DNA from: Phoronis australis
Lineage: Eukaryota > Phoronida > Phoronidae
Direction: 5' to 3'
NCBI GenBank assembly: GCA_002633005.1
Contig: NMRA01000012.1
Span: 464,487 to 528,486, forward strand
Length of the DNA: 64,000 nt
Below are positions 29,601 to 44,600 of the stretch, in pieces (position 1 is the stretch's first letter; each line of letters begins with the position of its first letter). The translations under genes and the position numbers were made by a program. The notes beneath the pieces are model-generated. The model was not told where the DNA came from and made no database searches. It saw nothing but the letters and a program-made list of their open reading frames with translations.

Positions 29601-32600
29601 TAATGTTTTTGAGATTTCATTTTGAACAATAATGTCCAACTAAATTTGGTCATGTTATTGGTACCGTTGTTTCGCTATGACTGTATATCTTTCTTTTTTT
29701 CTAACAGCACATGGTCCCGTGACTCAATTAATGGAAGACTGGTATAAAGTAAAAAAATTAAATGCAACAATTTTCTAATTTTAGGAAATGAATACTTTTG
29801 CCAAATCAACATGACAGTTTTGTAAACGTTTGGTTTAATACATTGATGTGTCTGTATCGTCCTACATAACATTTAAGTGTTCTTGTTAATGTATTTATCT
29901 TCACCAGGAGGCGCCAGTGTTGGCCCGAGCCTGTTTACTCCTAGAGTGTGCCCACTTTGTCCATCGCTGTTCCAAGGGTGACTGGCCGGCATGGATGAAG
30001 TTGAACCTACCTAGCTTCCATCAGACAGGCCCGTTGCACAGTCGGTTGCCTTCAACCTATAGACGCAACACAATGATACAGAGAGCTGCCGGCAGGATGT
30101 TCCATGCTTGGGGAGATGTAGGTTCTTCTGATAATGTTTTAAGTACCTGCAAACATCAACGACCAAAAACAAACATAATATGTAAATAAGTCACTGTTGG
30201 GACGAGAATTTTTGTTTGTTACTCTGCAGTGCGCAGGTGAGACTAGCTGATGATACCTGTCTATTAAGATAGAAAAGTATTAAATCTTTAAATTTATTAC
30301 AGACTATTTGAGGTAAATATCCTTGACCTTCAGTTGTGCATATAGTGTCGCTGGCTGATTGTGATAAGCTGAAATATTATTAGTGCTTGTCAGAAGCATT
30401 CAGAGTCTTCTAGTTTGTGCATTTTCTTGAACATTTGCACACCAAAAGTAAAAGTGCCCACATTCATCATTTTTGGAGATTTTGTGATATGTTGGGCAGT
30501 TGCCTTAATAGAAATAAATGTCAATGCTTGCAACTCTGCCGTGTTGTCGTACAGGCTGTCCTGAGAGATGTTTTGGACGTATGCTACAATTTTCAGGCAC
30601 TTGGCAAACGTTTGGACGAGTTGTTCAAGAAGGATCAGACAGAAAAGTACGCCTTTTTTAATGAGATCAGAGATGAAAATAAAAGGCGTGATTTACGAAT
30701 ACAAGATGAAGAGGAGGATTTTGCGGACGAAGGTAGTCATTCATTGTAATAAACTTGGAAAGAACTGTTTGTCATTATTTGTCAAAAAGCGACTGTTCTG
30801 GTGCGATTGTTAAAAACACAAATGTTTGTGACCCGCCATCACCTTTAGTAGGAAATGTGATAATGAACATTTTATCTTGTATTCACTGTGGCTGTCCAAT
30901 GCTGTCAAAAACTTGTGATTATAACACCGTCTCTTGAATATCTGTGAAATGCAATCGTGAGCTTCCTGTTGGTGCTCCTTTTGTTACAGCCACTGTCAAC
31001 AAGTCTGGTGCTGACTGTCCATACGCTCTCAAGATGGTGGCCTGTCAAGTTCTCCTAGAGATCACCATGTTCCTACGTGAAACCTATCAGTACTTGCCCC
31101 GCTCCTCTCGCTCGCATAAACATGAACCATGGAGTGGTCATAGTCACAGCTCTCGTCGCCTCAGTAGCGCTATCACGAGTCCGGGACATTCAGAACGTAG
31201 CGTCAGTACCTCCTCTGTGTTTGGTGACTTTCCAGGTATTACTATTTTATGACTTAAAAGGGTTTTACTTTTCTCTTAGTGATAAAGATACTTTGAGACC
31301 GTAGGTGACAGTTCACAAGTTATTTATGCATTAAATTTTCAAGTGTATACTTATCCTCAGGGTGATATTTGGCCATATGGATCTAGTGAGAACAATGTTG
31401 CCTCAGACCTAAGACCACATTGCTTTCCCGAGGTCCATACAACCTGGTATGATATGGTCTATAGTTGTATTATCACATGACCTATAATTGTTTCACCTGT
31501 TATTAGATTAGCATGTTGTTATCTGCTTCGGTGTATTTACGTTGTCTGCTTCGTTTTGTAGTCGGGGTTTATTGTTTCTGCAGTGTCATATCACAAGTAG
31601 TAATTTGTTATGTCTTATGGTGTGAACTAATTGTGATACTCCACAGCCAGCCGTATGAAGAAAGTTATCATACCACGTTTTTAGCCACTCAGAGGACAGC
31701 AGTATTATTGGTCATGTAACAAAATTCAGTTCGGCATCCTACTCTGTATATCACATATTTATATGAATCTGTCATATCTTGCTTGTCATTGCAGAGAGTC
31801 CAACTGACAGAAGAATCACATTTGCCCCCAACAGTCTGGGTGACAGGTCTGACTCTCTTCACAGCAGCGCTACAACCATCTCTATTGCAGATCCTGATGA
31901 AAGACGCAATGAAAAAGGTATGTGTGTACAACATGCAAGGCGTAGCAAATACACCATCCCATGTAACTGGCATTTATTTTGATAAATGTAGCAAATACAC
32001 CATCCCATGTAACTGGCATTTATTTTGATAAATGTAGCAAATACACCATCCCATGTAACTGGCATTTATTTTGATAAATGTAGCTTTTCTCCTCTAATGT
32101 ATTGGTCTGAACCAAAAGTGTACAGGATCTTTGAAAAAAGAATTAATTGAAAGTTACTATGTTACAACCACAAGGTAATTCTCAACGTTGTCCAAGCTAA
32201 AGTGGTAGAGCGGACTTATTGCACTTACAAAATGGGTAGTAAAACTAGATAACCCATTTAACCATCTGGATTTTTTAACAACCGGGACATATTTCTAGCC
32301 TGTAATAACAGCTTTCAAATTAGGCCATCTTTTGAAGCATCTTCTCTCCCTATTCTCGTTTCTTGTATCGTAGTAGAAGGTACCATACTGTGTAATATGT
32401 GTGTGATCTTATGATAACAATCAGTAGTTTCACATGTTGAGCTGGTTGCAAATAATTGGTTGGTCTTTTTACAGCTCAACGACGTAGCACGTGTGGCAAG
32501 AATAAATTGCTGCGTAAACGTCGAGGTTCAGGTAGTCATCCTCACTCGACATCGTCGGCAACGGGTGCGCCTGCAGCAGCTGCAACAACTCAGGCCAGTG

Positions 32601-35600
32601 TAAAGCATCGCAGCTTTAAATTGAAAAAGAGTGAAGATGGATGTGAGTAGCTGCTTGAGGATGGATGTTAGGTCTAGTTGAGACGATATTTAGTGTTTTG
32701 TAGTGTTGAAGTTGATGTTTAAACCTGCTTTTGACCATGTTCTGATGTTACAAACACAAAGTTAGTATTTTAACTTCCAAGGCAACGTAATCACATTCTT
32801 ATTCTTTCTTTATTGGTTTGACTTCACATTGTGTTCATTCTGCCATACAGACTTCACATTGTATTCATTCTGCCATACAGACTTCACATTGTATTCATTC
32901 TGCCATACAGACTTCACCTTGTATTCATTCTGCCATACAGACTTCACCTTGTAGTCATTCTGCCATACAGACTTCACCTTGTAGTCATTCTGCCATACAG
33001 ACTTCACCTTGTAGTCATTCTGCCTACAGACTTCACCTTGTAGTCATTCTGTCATACAGACACTCAGTCCGCCATGACGTACAATTTAATGGGCCTGCTC
33101 TGAAACATTAATGATGTAACACTTCTGAGTAAGGAACCAGATGAGATCAATGTTATAACTGTACGTTGTCTTAATCAAAATTAGGTTTTTGAATGATGGC
33201 ATGGGCTTATTGCCTTTTCAGTGTTTATCACCGTGTTTATCTAGATGTAAATTGCACTAATGTTTCTTGCATTGAGGAAGTCTTGTTTTTCAAAACATAG
33301 TTTTGTTGATATATTCTCGCTGCTGAATATTTTGCAGTTAAATACATCGTGTTCATTTGAAATTGTGAAAATATTTTGCACTAAAACTAGGGTGGGTGAA
33401 TTGAGATTTGCCTAGATTCAATTACCATTACCCATATCAAAAAGTAGCTTTCAAACATACTTGAATGTTCATTTTCTTTTTAACTCTGATAATTCAAGAT
33501 GAACATAAATGTAGGAATGTTTATCCTTCTCAACTCTAGCCATCAAGCGTATTGGTAGTCTTCGCCCCCGTAAAGTCAGCAACCAGTCTCAGTCTCAGTC
33601 TGACGAGGATCACAGCGGGGAGCATGATGGGGTCACTACCCATGATGGCGAGAATGTTGACAGCCCAGAACACACAGATGATGAAGACTTTGAGAACAGG
33701 CTCAGCTGGTCTAAGGTAATGAGACTAGTGTTCTCTTGTTTGTTCACTTTGGGGTAGAAAAAAGTGTTGGTCTAGCATGGAAATTGTTGGTCTGACTTGG
33801 AAATTAAGACTTATTATAAGAACTTCACATTTGTTGTGGAGAAATTTTCAATGAATTGCTGATTATAGGCTTAGGACCATGAGTTGCATTTAAGTAATTA
33901 AGCCGCTTCACGTGCATGGATTAGGTTGAAAGATCAAGCTTCTTGTAAGTTCAAGGGATTAGCATATTGAATGTGCTTTGGAAGCTGAAGTGAAAATTCA
34001 TGAAAGTATTATGCTTTAAGGAAGTAAAAATATAGACTGCATAAATAATACTAGGTGACTGTATAACTGAGCATGGGTGTTTAAATGTGGAAATTTGAAA
34101 AATTAACAGTAGGCATTTTGCCAAACATGGTTGTTTTCCTTGACAAGTACTGTATGGTTGTTGATGTTGTTTTGTTGTGTTATTCTTCTCACGATTATTA
34201 TGACATTGTAACATTACAGATAGTTGTCCAGTTGGCCAACTGTTCCAACTTTGTTTGCCAGCACCAGTTTTACTGTCACCCGGACTGTTTTGAACGACAA
34301 CGGCGCAGCTGCAAGCGACTGATGGCGGCGGTCAGGAAGACATATGAGAGTACGGCGGAGGATGCCAACAAACAAAAGGAGTGTGAAGAGAAGAGTCAGG
34401 TGGACGGAGAGGCTAGGAACAGTCTGATCCGGGATAGGATGAAGCGAAGGGTAGGTGGAGCTTTTGTGGTGTGTCATGCGAAGAACATGACCATTGTCTT
34501 TTGTTTGTGGTCTGGTGTACAGAGACGATTGTTATTTATGTAACAGTTACTCTCTGCACTTCTAACATAATAGTCTTGCCTTGTGCATGTCATAGCTATA
34601 TCACAGTTAGAATTCTTATCTTAATGTTTGAATAGAGGAGTGGCTCATAAAATGTAAAATAGGTCATCCCCTCTGTCTATTGCCGTTAGTCTGTCTTCTG
34701 CTATCAACTTGCTGTTTCTTACCCAGAATTCCACAGTAGCCTCAGCGTTTGGTAGCCTGAATCGACGAGAGAGTACGCCCATTCTGGAGAAGATTCGTGC
34801 CAACGACATCAACTCGTCTCTGCTGAACAAGGACTCACCTGATGACAAAGAGGAAGCCAAGGAAAAAGTTAAGCCCAAGGAAAAACTTCCAATTCTCAAG
34901 TATATTGAAACTCAGGTATACTGTTTGTCAATAATTCTGTTGAATAATTTATCATTGACATGTGTACATTTTGAATCCTTCGATTGAAAGATAGCAAAAT
35001 TATTATGGATACCTTTTACAAATGTCTCGTGAGAATCAGATTAAGTTTTGTCTGCTTCTGGTGAGCTGAATCCAGAAAATTTCTGTTTTTCTTTCTTACA
35101 GTTTATTCAAAAATTCCTATCAGTTTTACAAATAACGTCATATTTAAATGAGTCAATGAGTGTCACGTCAATTCTTACAAAGTTGTAACGTGTTCATCTC
35201 GAAGCATAGAGAAGAGTGTATGTTATACTTTTCAACTGAACTTTACTTAGCTCAATTCCCACTATTTTTCTCTATATTTTGACAGGCTAAAAACCTCAGT
35301 CAAAGTTTGTTAGCTATCATAACCAAAGGAGCACCAGTACTTCCAGAACTGTGCCTACAAGATATTATGCCTGTTGCTTGGGAACTGTTGCTAGAGAATG
35401 ACCAGGAACTGTCTGCTGCTGCCGCTTCCATTTACATTCTGGGCTCAGTGAAATGTCCCGACTTTGCCCACGACATGATCACCAAGGAGCTACAGCATGA
35501 AGAAACCAACCAAAGAATCAATGCTATATTGAGGTTGGTGATTTCCAGAAGTGATGTACACATATGATTAGTGCCTTTTCACTACATCTGATGGTACATA

Positions 35601-38600
35601 AGTCATGTGTAGAGTATTATAGTATAGTAATATGTTAATTTAATTTACAGTAGATTACATGCATTTGTTTGTTAATTATTAACACTTTCAAAAGCATTAT
35701 GCTTAAAACACAGAAGGATGGATTGACTTTTGTTTATTCTATACCCATTTCCATTCTGAAATATTTAGTTTCTTTGAATGTTGGCATGGGAACATGTAAA
35801 AGTATTTGTTTAAGAACAAAGCAGATTGTAGTGTGCTATGTATTTTAGAGTTTTTACTACAATATTACTCAATTACTTTGGATATTGGTTTTGTGCACAC
35901 CCTCGTCACATTCTTCAATTTGTATTTTCGTTTCCAGATTCTTCTCACTGTGGAAGTTTAGGTTCCAAGTATGGCCAAGGATGGAAGGGGGCGCCAACGT
36001 ATTCTTCAAAGTGCCTCCCCCAAGTATTGACTTCACTGTTCCATCCCCAACAATAGGTATCCCTAGTTTGACTATCGTGGATCCAGCTTGGACCCCTCAT
36101 TTCAAGATGAAACTGGAGGAAGTCACAGTGAACCAAGAACAAAGCATTGCTGTATGTTCTGTTCATTTCTTATGATCTACTTTATCAAATGCGTTTAGAA
36201 TGTCTGTGCTTTTTTTGAAAGCCTACCTGTCAAGACATATAGAAAAGGAAGAATTATTGAAAAAATGAACAGGTGCTCTGAAAGTAGCTAACGTTTCCTC
36301 TATAATGCTTCATGTCTCCCTGGTTAGCTAACTAAAAGAATTAGCTATGTTAGGAGTAGCCAACCCCTGTAAACTCACGTGTTTTCTTGAGTTGCTTATG
36401 GTTTCAATGTTCAGGTTGGTAAGTGATGTTACGATTTTATGTTAGTAAAAGGCCCTGTTTGAACTTTTGTTTTTTAGCCAGCTAAACAGGGCGAAATGCA
36501 GCTTTGACAAAGATTGTATTTTAAAACACATGGGCCCTTTACTGCCTTCTTTGAGGTTTTCTGAAACTCACGGTGAGCTTGAGAGAATGTTAGCTACAGT
36601 GGGGAATTTTCATTGAGCATGTTGTTTAACAAAACATGCTATTAAACTTATAATACTCTTATACTTCATGTGATTTTCAATGAATAGAACTGACGTTGGA
36701 AGATGGAAAAGATGAAGTGAATTTTTAATGTTCATTAATTATTTTGCACAGAAAACCTTTGTTACTGCCACAAGCACACGTCGTAAGCAGCAACAGGAAA
36801 TCATCAAAATGGCACTATTGGCTGAAGACAATCGTAAACGTGAAGCCAGGGAAGAGTTTCCATTGACTACTGTTCCAGTCATCCAACAGGCGGCGTATGA
36901 ACCTGCATTGCATCATAAAACGGAAGAGGATGAAGAAGGTAAGATGGGTTTACTGCACTCATGAGTGTTGGTGAGCTGGATGTACACGTGGGCTATTTAT
37001 TACCTATTTTCATATTTCATCTACTGGTGTTGGACTTTGGACTGTATTGTTCACTACATAATATAAATAGTAATATCAGGTGGGAATACTTAAAATTTGT
37101 CTGAAAAAATCTTATATTACCAAATGAATTCCTATCACTTTCTGATTTTTATGTTTTATCTCAGATTGTTGTGTGTAAAACTAATTAGCAAACTTTAGAC
37201 GACGGATAACTTGATGTGAAAAAATTGTCAATTACAACTTTTGGAAGTTGTGATTTTTAATTTTTTTGCTTGATGATTTCCATGCAATGTCAAAATTAAT
37301 GGTCAGAGATAATTAGAATTGGTTGTTGTTGAGTAGTTTTGAATTTTAACTTATTAGTAAGAGTTGATTGGTGCTGATTAATTTCCAAGAAATAAGATGT
37401 TTCATTTGCTTTTATTGCAAAGCCATTTAATATATCTTGTGAGGAAAGTTTTGGGAGATACTATTTGCACTTAATTTAAAGCGAAATCACTTGATTATGT
37501 TTAGACATTAGGAAGGAACACAGAACTGGTTTCCGTGAGTGATGTAGAGTCATGAGTTTGAGACAAATTCTTCTTACTTTTCACATCCTTAAGTTTTTGG
37601 TTTTACTGATCATGGTCAAGATAGTGGCACTCTGAATTTATGTTTTACAGCACAGAACTGTGAATATTTTGTCAGCAAAAGTAGTAAAATAGTTATAATT
37701 GCACTAGTGGTATATGACACATTAAAACGATAGTGGTGTAGAGTTAGTGAAGGCAGTGCCCCCTGTGAGCCAAGCAAGACAACATCAAGGGAAGTATATT
37801 GAGCATAATGGATTTTTCTGGTCTTTACAAGGTGAGGAAGATGTTCAATAAATATGCAATATGCTAATGACACAGTCCTCTTTCTTGAAAGTTCCAACGA
37901 ATCACTAAAACACTCTATGAGTTGATTGGACTAGTTTCCCAAGTTCTCGGGTTTGAAATATCACTTTGGAAAAAGTCATTGAATACAATAAGCATATTAA
38001 AAGTGAAAAAAGACATGTTATAGAATCTCACCAATTTCAAATCAGTCATTTTACATTATTCAAAGGCTTCTAATATTGTTGTGTATGTCCACAATTTCTC
38101 AAAAAAGATTTTGATGGTGGCTATGATATTAAACTTAAAAATGATAAAGTGTGACTTTGATGCTACTCTTATATGAAATGTAAAAAGAAATTTCACTTCT
38201 CAGCCATAAATTTGTAAGATTATGCTGTACTGTGATTTTTGCAACTATTGGCATTGTTAAGAAATTACACCATGACTTTATGAGACACTAACAATATTCC
38301 CAGTTGTCATGAAGTTTGTATCACTATTCACTGGTTATAGTTAGGTTAAGTTTTAGGATGTACTATATATTCATTACGGGATTATTAGAAATCATAGATT
38401 GAAATGTGTGCCTCGGAACGATGGACATTCATTTGCAGGGTAAAGGATTGAACTGTAGAAAAGTACAGGATTACCTTTTATCATGGTTGTTGATTTATAT
38501 TTTATCTGTCACATAGTGTATTATGTAATATTTAACATGATATGTGTCCAGATATAAATCACATTGCAGCACTCGGTGCTTGGCATAACGCCAACTCGCC

Positions 38601-41600
38601 AAATGCGACTTGGCAAAAATCCCAGGTTTCCAAATGAAAACTGAGGTCGCCAAAGCTGAGATCACCGACCAAAAGATTTCTTTTCTAGCAGTTGTATATT
38701 TTTGCTTAAATGGAGAAAAATTTGAATTTTTTACTGCTATTTCTACTTTACATTCAGTCCTTTTATCCCCTACAATTAGCAAAACATTGCAATTTTAAAG
38801 ATAGGAGTTGGGTTTTGTTCTTTTTATAAGACGTTCAAACATTTTGGTATAAACTCTGATCTGGAAAGTATGTTAAATATGCAAGAACACGAGTCATAAT
38901 TATGTGGTTACCATGTTTAGAAGTGTACGTTGTACTTACTGGTGTGAAATGTGTGCAAACTTGTCGTGTTGTATGATGGGTGCCGTCTGCTCATGATTGC
39001 TGATCCCTGCACTCTTTATTACTGCACTGTGTTCCATGTTCGGCCGACATGATCACATCTTGTCAAGCCTATAGATTTGTGAAATATGAAAAGATTTCAT
39101 ATTCCATTCATTGTTGATTGTTGAAAATGGCATCTACAATCGATGGAGATAGTCTTTGTTTGCTTTTACTAAACTAAAGCATGTCTTGCAAATTTTTTTC
39201 CTTGACATTAGACTTAGTTGGCTTCTAGAGTGACAGTAAAGACGTGTAGCTTTCATTCTGGTTAAACCCGCTTATCCTTTTTCTGTATTAAGAATTTTGT
39301 GAATTTGACTCTTAGGTATTCATGTGCACTTACTGAATGAACAAGTATCCTCTATTTCTACCAGAGTAGTTTAAAATTTGAACACAACTAAAAAGCTTTT
39401 GATCTTAAAGATTTCAGCAGTAAAAAAATTCCCACTGTGCAACATTCAACATGGAGGCCGAGCATGCTTCTCCCAGATGCACCCTAAGTACTGTGATGTG
39501 AAGTGGCTTCTCCTAACATGCATGTGTGCTTTACTTTGACTTGTCAGTGCTGCAGGAAGAGATAAATATGGCCGCTCGTCGTGTCTCAATCGCGCCTATC
39601 AGTCATCGCACCTCGCACATTAACCGTATGTCATGGAGATCTGACAGTGTGCACACCTGTGGTCGTACTACACACGAAGGTATTTCTATGTCAAGGAGGT
39701 TTTCACGTGTTCTTCGAACCAGTACAGAATATGAACTTGCTTGCGTCCACCATGGAAATGATTTTTCACCTACAAGTTTGTCACAATTGTGTCTTTTTGA
39801 GTTTAAAAAAATGTTTCTCTTTCCACTGCTTATACATGTTTTTACTGCAGAAATGAAAGAACATCTAATGCGAGTTAATCAAAAATGATGGTGTTGGGTA
39901 TTTTTAAGGATTTTGAAATAAAATAATTTTTGATTGCGATAGTTTTTGGCCAAAGTATTATCAAAAATCTTACAACCAGCACAGTTGTTAATTCTTCGAC
40001 ACTTTTTTCTCGTTTGCCTGGCGATGTAAGTGTGGAACGTTGCATTTGTTGTAAGATTTTTGAAAATCATTTTGGGGTTTGAACTCACAAATTACAGTGT
40101 TAGTGCAAAGTGGAAGGGTTTGGTTTTTGATAAATGTTGTCGTCTGCTTGAAATGTTGGAGTGCACGAGTGGAAAGTGTTTGTATCTTGTAATTAGTGTT
40201 ATGTGAAAGTTAATTCTTGTATGATACAAAAACACTTGTGACTACGTCTATTGAATAAATGTTGGCATTTTTTTCTAATATCTTCACTTCGAAATTGTTC
40301 AGATGTACAAAACACAAACGTTCACCGAACGAGGTGAGAGAAGTATGTTCCATGCCGTCATTAAGTAATAGCTGTGCCACTATTTTGGTTGAATGCACAC
40401 AACACCTAGTGCTATGAAATCACTTTTATTCACCAAACATTCATAGTTTCTGAGCACTTAATATTACTTTATCCTGCAAGGACTACAAAATGGTTTGTCG
40501 TCTCAATTTTGTTGTTACTGTTTGCATATGCCAGTAAGTATGTGGCAATGGCCTAGTTTTTTGATGCACTCAAAACTTAGTTGAAAGCCTTGTGGATAAC
40601 ATTTATTGTTCACTTGATTGCTTTGATTAAATTGCTTCTTTAACTACATAACATAAATTATCATGTAAAAGGCTTTGCTTTGACTAGTTTGAAAATCCGT
40701 CTTATTCGTACAAACTGCATAGTGATCAATTTTCAATGCTTTCTTGCATGACTGCTTTTTTCTGCGCATTTCATCGATTTACTTTGTAGTTGCACGACCT
40801 TCAACGTGTGTGCCATACTTCATTTTGTGCGAAGATTTTTGATGATCTTGTTAATTTTCATCTAGGCGAGGAGACCGAAAAAGTGGAGCATCCGCACACG
40901 CATACTATGCACCAGGCTCACAGTTTCTTCCCATCATGCATCTGTGCTGCGGTTCTCCCCATCATTAACTTACTTGATGATGTGGATGTGACTGAAGAGG
41001 GCATCGCAGGTCAGTTATGTGCCTGTCCTCATGGCCATGCTATTGGAAGTTATCATCAACTGCGAGTTGACTGGTCTTTAGTTATTACTTGGGGGAAATA
41101 TTTTCAGATTTTGTATTTACTTGATTACATGGTGTTAGAAAGATAGACTCTTTAAAAGCATTCATGCTATACGTACAAAGAAGACATTTTGGCGAAAATT
41201 TCACAAGATGCTGAAAGTCAGTGGCAGACTAATTGATAAGATTGTTTTGGGATTGGTTCCAGGCATCATAAGCTGCTAATATTTGTTTAAACGAAAAATA
41301 TGGGGAAAATGTTTTAAGAAACTTTACACTAATTAGTTGCAAGGCTGTTACATACACATGAGAATAAAGAGCTGCCTTTACAGTCATTTTGGGCTGGGAG
41401 GGGTTATCTAGTGGCATGGTGGCTTTGAATTTTGTGCATTGTTTTAAGTCATGGTTGTCATTCCTACATGAGAGGCCTTTTGAAATTGATGTGCAAGGTC
41501 ATATAACTGTCCCAGTTGGACTGTGTAACTAAGTGCTCATTAACAAAGGGTTATGATCCTGGTGAAGAAGATAATTCCTTTATTACCCCCTGTGGTTCCT

Positions 41601-44600
41601 GAATAGCCAAGCCCAGAATGGTTGTCAGATGAAAGGTCAGCACTCCAACTTGTGAAACAGTAATGCATTCAGGGCTGCAATCCATAGAGCAAGCTTCTTG
41701 AGAGAAAAGCAGGACCATGCAAGTCCCAATCAAATTTTGTCAATAAATGGAGAGTGTATGGCTTTTAAGTAAGCATTGGAGCTTACTTGTATACTGTTGC
41801 AAAATGGCTGGCACTGAAGTGACTGGTCGGTGAAACTGGAATGTTAATTCAGCAGATAAAATTCATCATTTCTGTTCTGTAAGTGAAGATTTATTGCCTC
41901 AAGTTTCTTACATTATGGAATGCAACCCAGGTGTAGTAGCGTTATGGAGGAATTGTGTTGTCTTGATAGAATTATCCTTGAATCTGTTCTTGTTACATCT
42001 TATTCCTTTCTGACTATTGCCCACTGCTCCTAATCAGTGCTCTTCGTTTGGGACAGCCAGTGAATATGCCAGCTTCACACTTCCGACAGTTACTGTCCAT
42101 GTTATCAAAATAAGTGTTTTTATTCCAGTTTGTGAAGTCGCAGAGAGAGTGATCTGGTCCTGTATTGTGGAAGATGCCTCTCTCTTCTTCAGACATTTCC
42201 TAGAAAAATTGACCCAGAGAAAAAGACAGGTGACTACCGTATTTGATATGAACTGTACATGAACTCATGAAAGCTGTTATTAGTTTATGTTCTCATTGTA
42301 ATTAGTGTCAATTTACAGAACTCTTAAGTTTTTTGAAATTCAGAGTTAGAATGAAACTTCAATATGTGGAAGATGTGTATTCTTTTCCCATGATTGTTGG
42401 AAGTCGATTGATTTCAACCTACTAATAATGATGATTTGTTTTCAGCAAACTGATGTATCATGTTTGTAGATTAAAGTAGAATGAATAAATAATCTGCATT
42501 TTTTACAGGATGAGTTGATTTTGTTGTTACGGAAACTGGTTTTGCACATCCGTGAACTGCCAGCGCAGACTGCCCATATTCTGTTTAACTATGTGGTAGG
42601 TTCTCATATGTTACTGCAAACACTTAATATTTTTCACAGCTCGGTTTTGTATTCAAATGTTTTCCAAATATATTTTTTTTTTTAAATTTAATAATGCTGG
42701 AAAGAAAGGTTGAATAAGAGGATTTCAGCTGTACTACATACAAAGTGATTTGGTTTGACACGATGAATGATTTAGTAAAGTCTAGAAATTGTTCCATGTG
42801 TATCTTGCTGCCAGAAGGACACATTTCTTGCAACAAATGGCTGATTGAAATAATGACTATTACTTTGGTTTCAGTTGGGTTATGTGATGTTCTATGTGAG
42901 GTCGCCGTGTGAAGGCGCTCAGGAGAGTATCGGTAAAGGCATGTCGTTGCTATGGCTGATTATTCCCAGTGTTAATGGCATATCCTTCAAGGACCTCAAG
43001 CAAACACTGAAGAAGGAACAATGTGATGTAAGCATGCCATCTGATGGTTTCCCTCACTTATCAGAATAAACATATTTATGCGTGTGTAAATAATATTGTG
43101 TACTTTTGTTTCTGGTTATACGCGTGAGATTATTATTTGCACCAGATGTCGTTGACAAGTTGTATCTACCGTAACTCACCAGTTGATGGAATTAATGGTT
43201 TGATCATATTCATTGTTTATTAACTGCGCTATTTTGAAGCAATTCTAATGTCAACTATGACCGAAATGTTGTCTTACCTGATTTCAGCCTACTGTTATGG
43301 TAACGGCCAATGTCCCAAGTGCCAAGAAGTTGATTGTCCATGGACCCGATCTTGCCAGTATTCCATCTCAGTTCCCAGTTCATGAGGTATGGTGTAATTC
43401 ACTGAGTTATGATTAAAGGTATTGCGATGTCATTTTCTTGCATTGTGTGTGCCTATACCTCACCATATTGTTGAACTTGTACCCTTTATTACCTGGGGAC
43501 GGAACTTGTCTCTCTTCGTACTCAGAGCTGGACTCGAAAATTGACCAATTGCATGGCATGCTTAGATAAACTTGCAAAACTTGATACTCGAGTTATGCAG
43601 CACGTTGGTTGTTTCGAATCTCTTGTCCAGTCTGTGGTAAGAGATTAGGCCTTGTACCCTGGTTCTGGTATAGTCTGTGGGAGCATGTATTGCCACCTTT
43701 TGTCTAACCATGAAAGTATCAGACATTGAATACAGTAGTGTGGTGATATCAGCTGCTGACAGTGATTTAGGTATTGATATGCTACTGTTTGTGGTGTAGG
43801 TTAGTTGCATGAGCTCTGTAGTAGGATTTCAGACTTTGAAGTGAAATTTGAAAAGGGCCGTCCTGCATTACACAGTGACACTTGAATCTGGCTGTATTTA
43901 CCCACAATGCCGTAAACATCTGTCAGGCACATTTGCTGCCTCGTTTTTGTGCCACTGGAGTTTCACATGTTATTTGTTGTTGTATGATGGCGACATCTCG
44001 TTGCTCCCAACTTGTTCGATTCTATAGCCCAACTACAAGTTGGAAAGTTTACCCCCGTAGCCAATATCTTACACGACTGATTAACTCCATTCTGGCATTT
44101 ACGGTTGGAGGGCCTATGCTCTTTTGTTCGATAATTGCTCTATTCTCCGATCAGATCCTATCTAGCCTGACTGGGCTGGGCTTATAAAAATGAAAGTTAA
44201 GTTATAACATATTTAAGCTTAAACCAATAGCATTTCTGAATTCCTCGTCAAATGCTGATCATGTTCCGTTTTTGAATCACCAAAATCGCCCAACTACAAC
44301 AGAATTTAAGACAATCTATTCTGTCCAAACGTATTACCAATGCACTGTGTTTGACTGTGTTCTGAATACGCATTCGGTAATAGCGTGCAACCACCATACG
44401 TTTCCTTTGAAGCCGGGGAGATAATTGGCCTGCTTGTTATCATACGGGATAAAACACTGAGCTGGGCGGTTAACAAAAGATCCAGATGTTATCGCACGTT
44501 CAGCACCCCTCACATCTTGAAAAATTACTAAACGACAGAACGCTGTAAGCTGTAATGGTCTGATTCTTTATAAATTTTTCTCGTTTGCATTACTCTATTC

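Noticed and set aside
32810-33111. Open frames of 65-97 codons across the 30-bp repeat
   Set aside because: The period is a multiple of three; only repeat peptides are encoded.
43882-44187. 101-codon open frame in intron 26
   Set aside because: Composition and position suggest repeat-derived DNA; no domain recognised, and UNC80 exons 26 and 27 join directly in phase without it.
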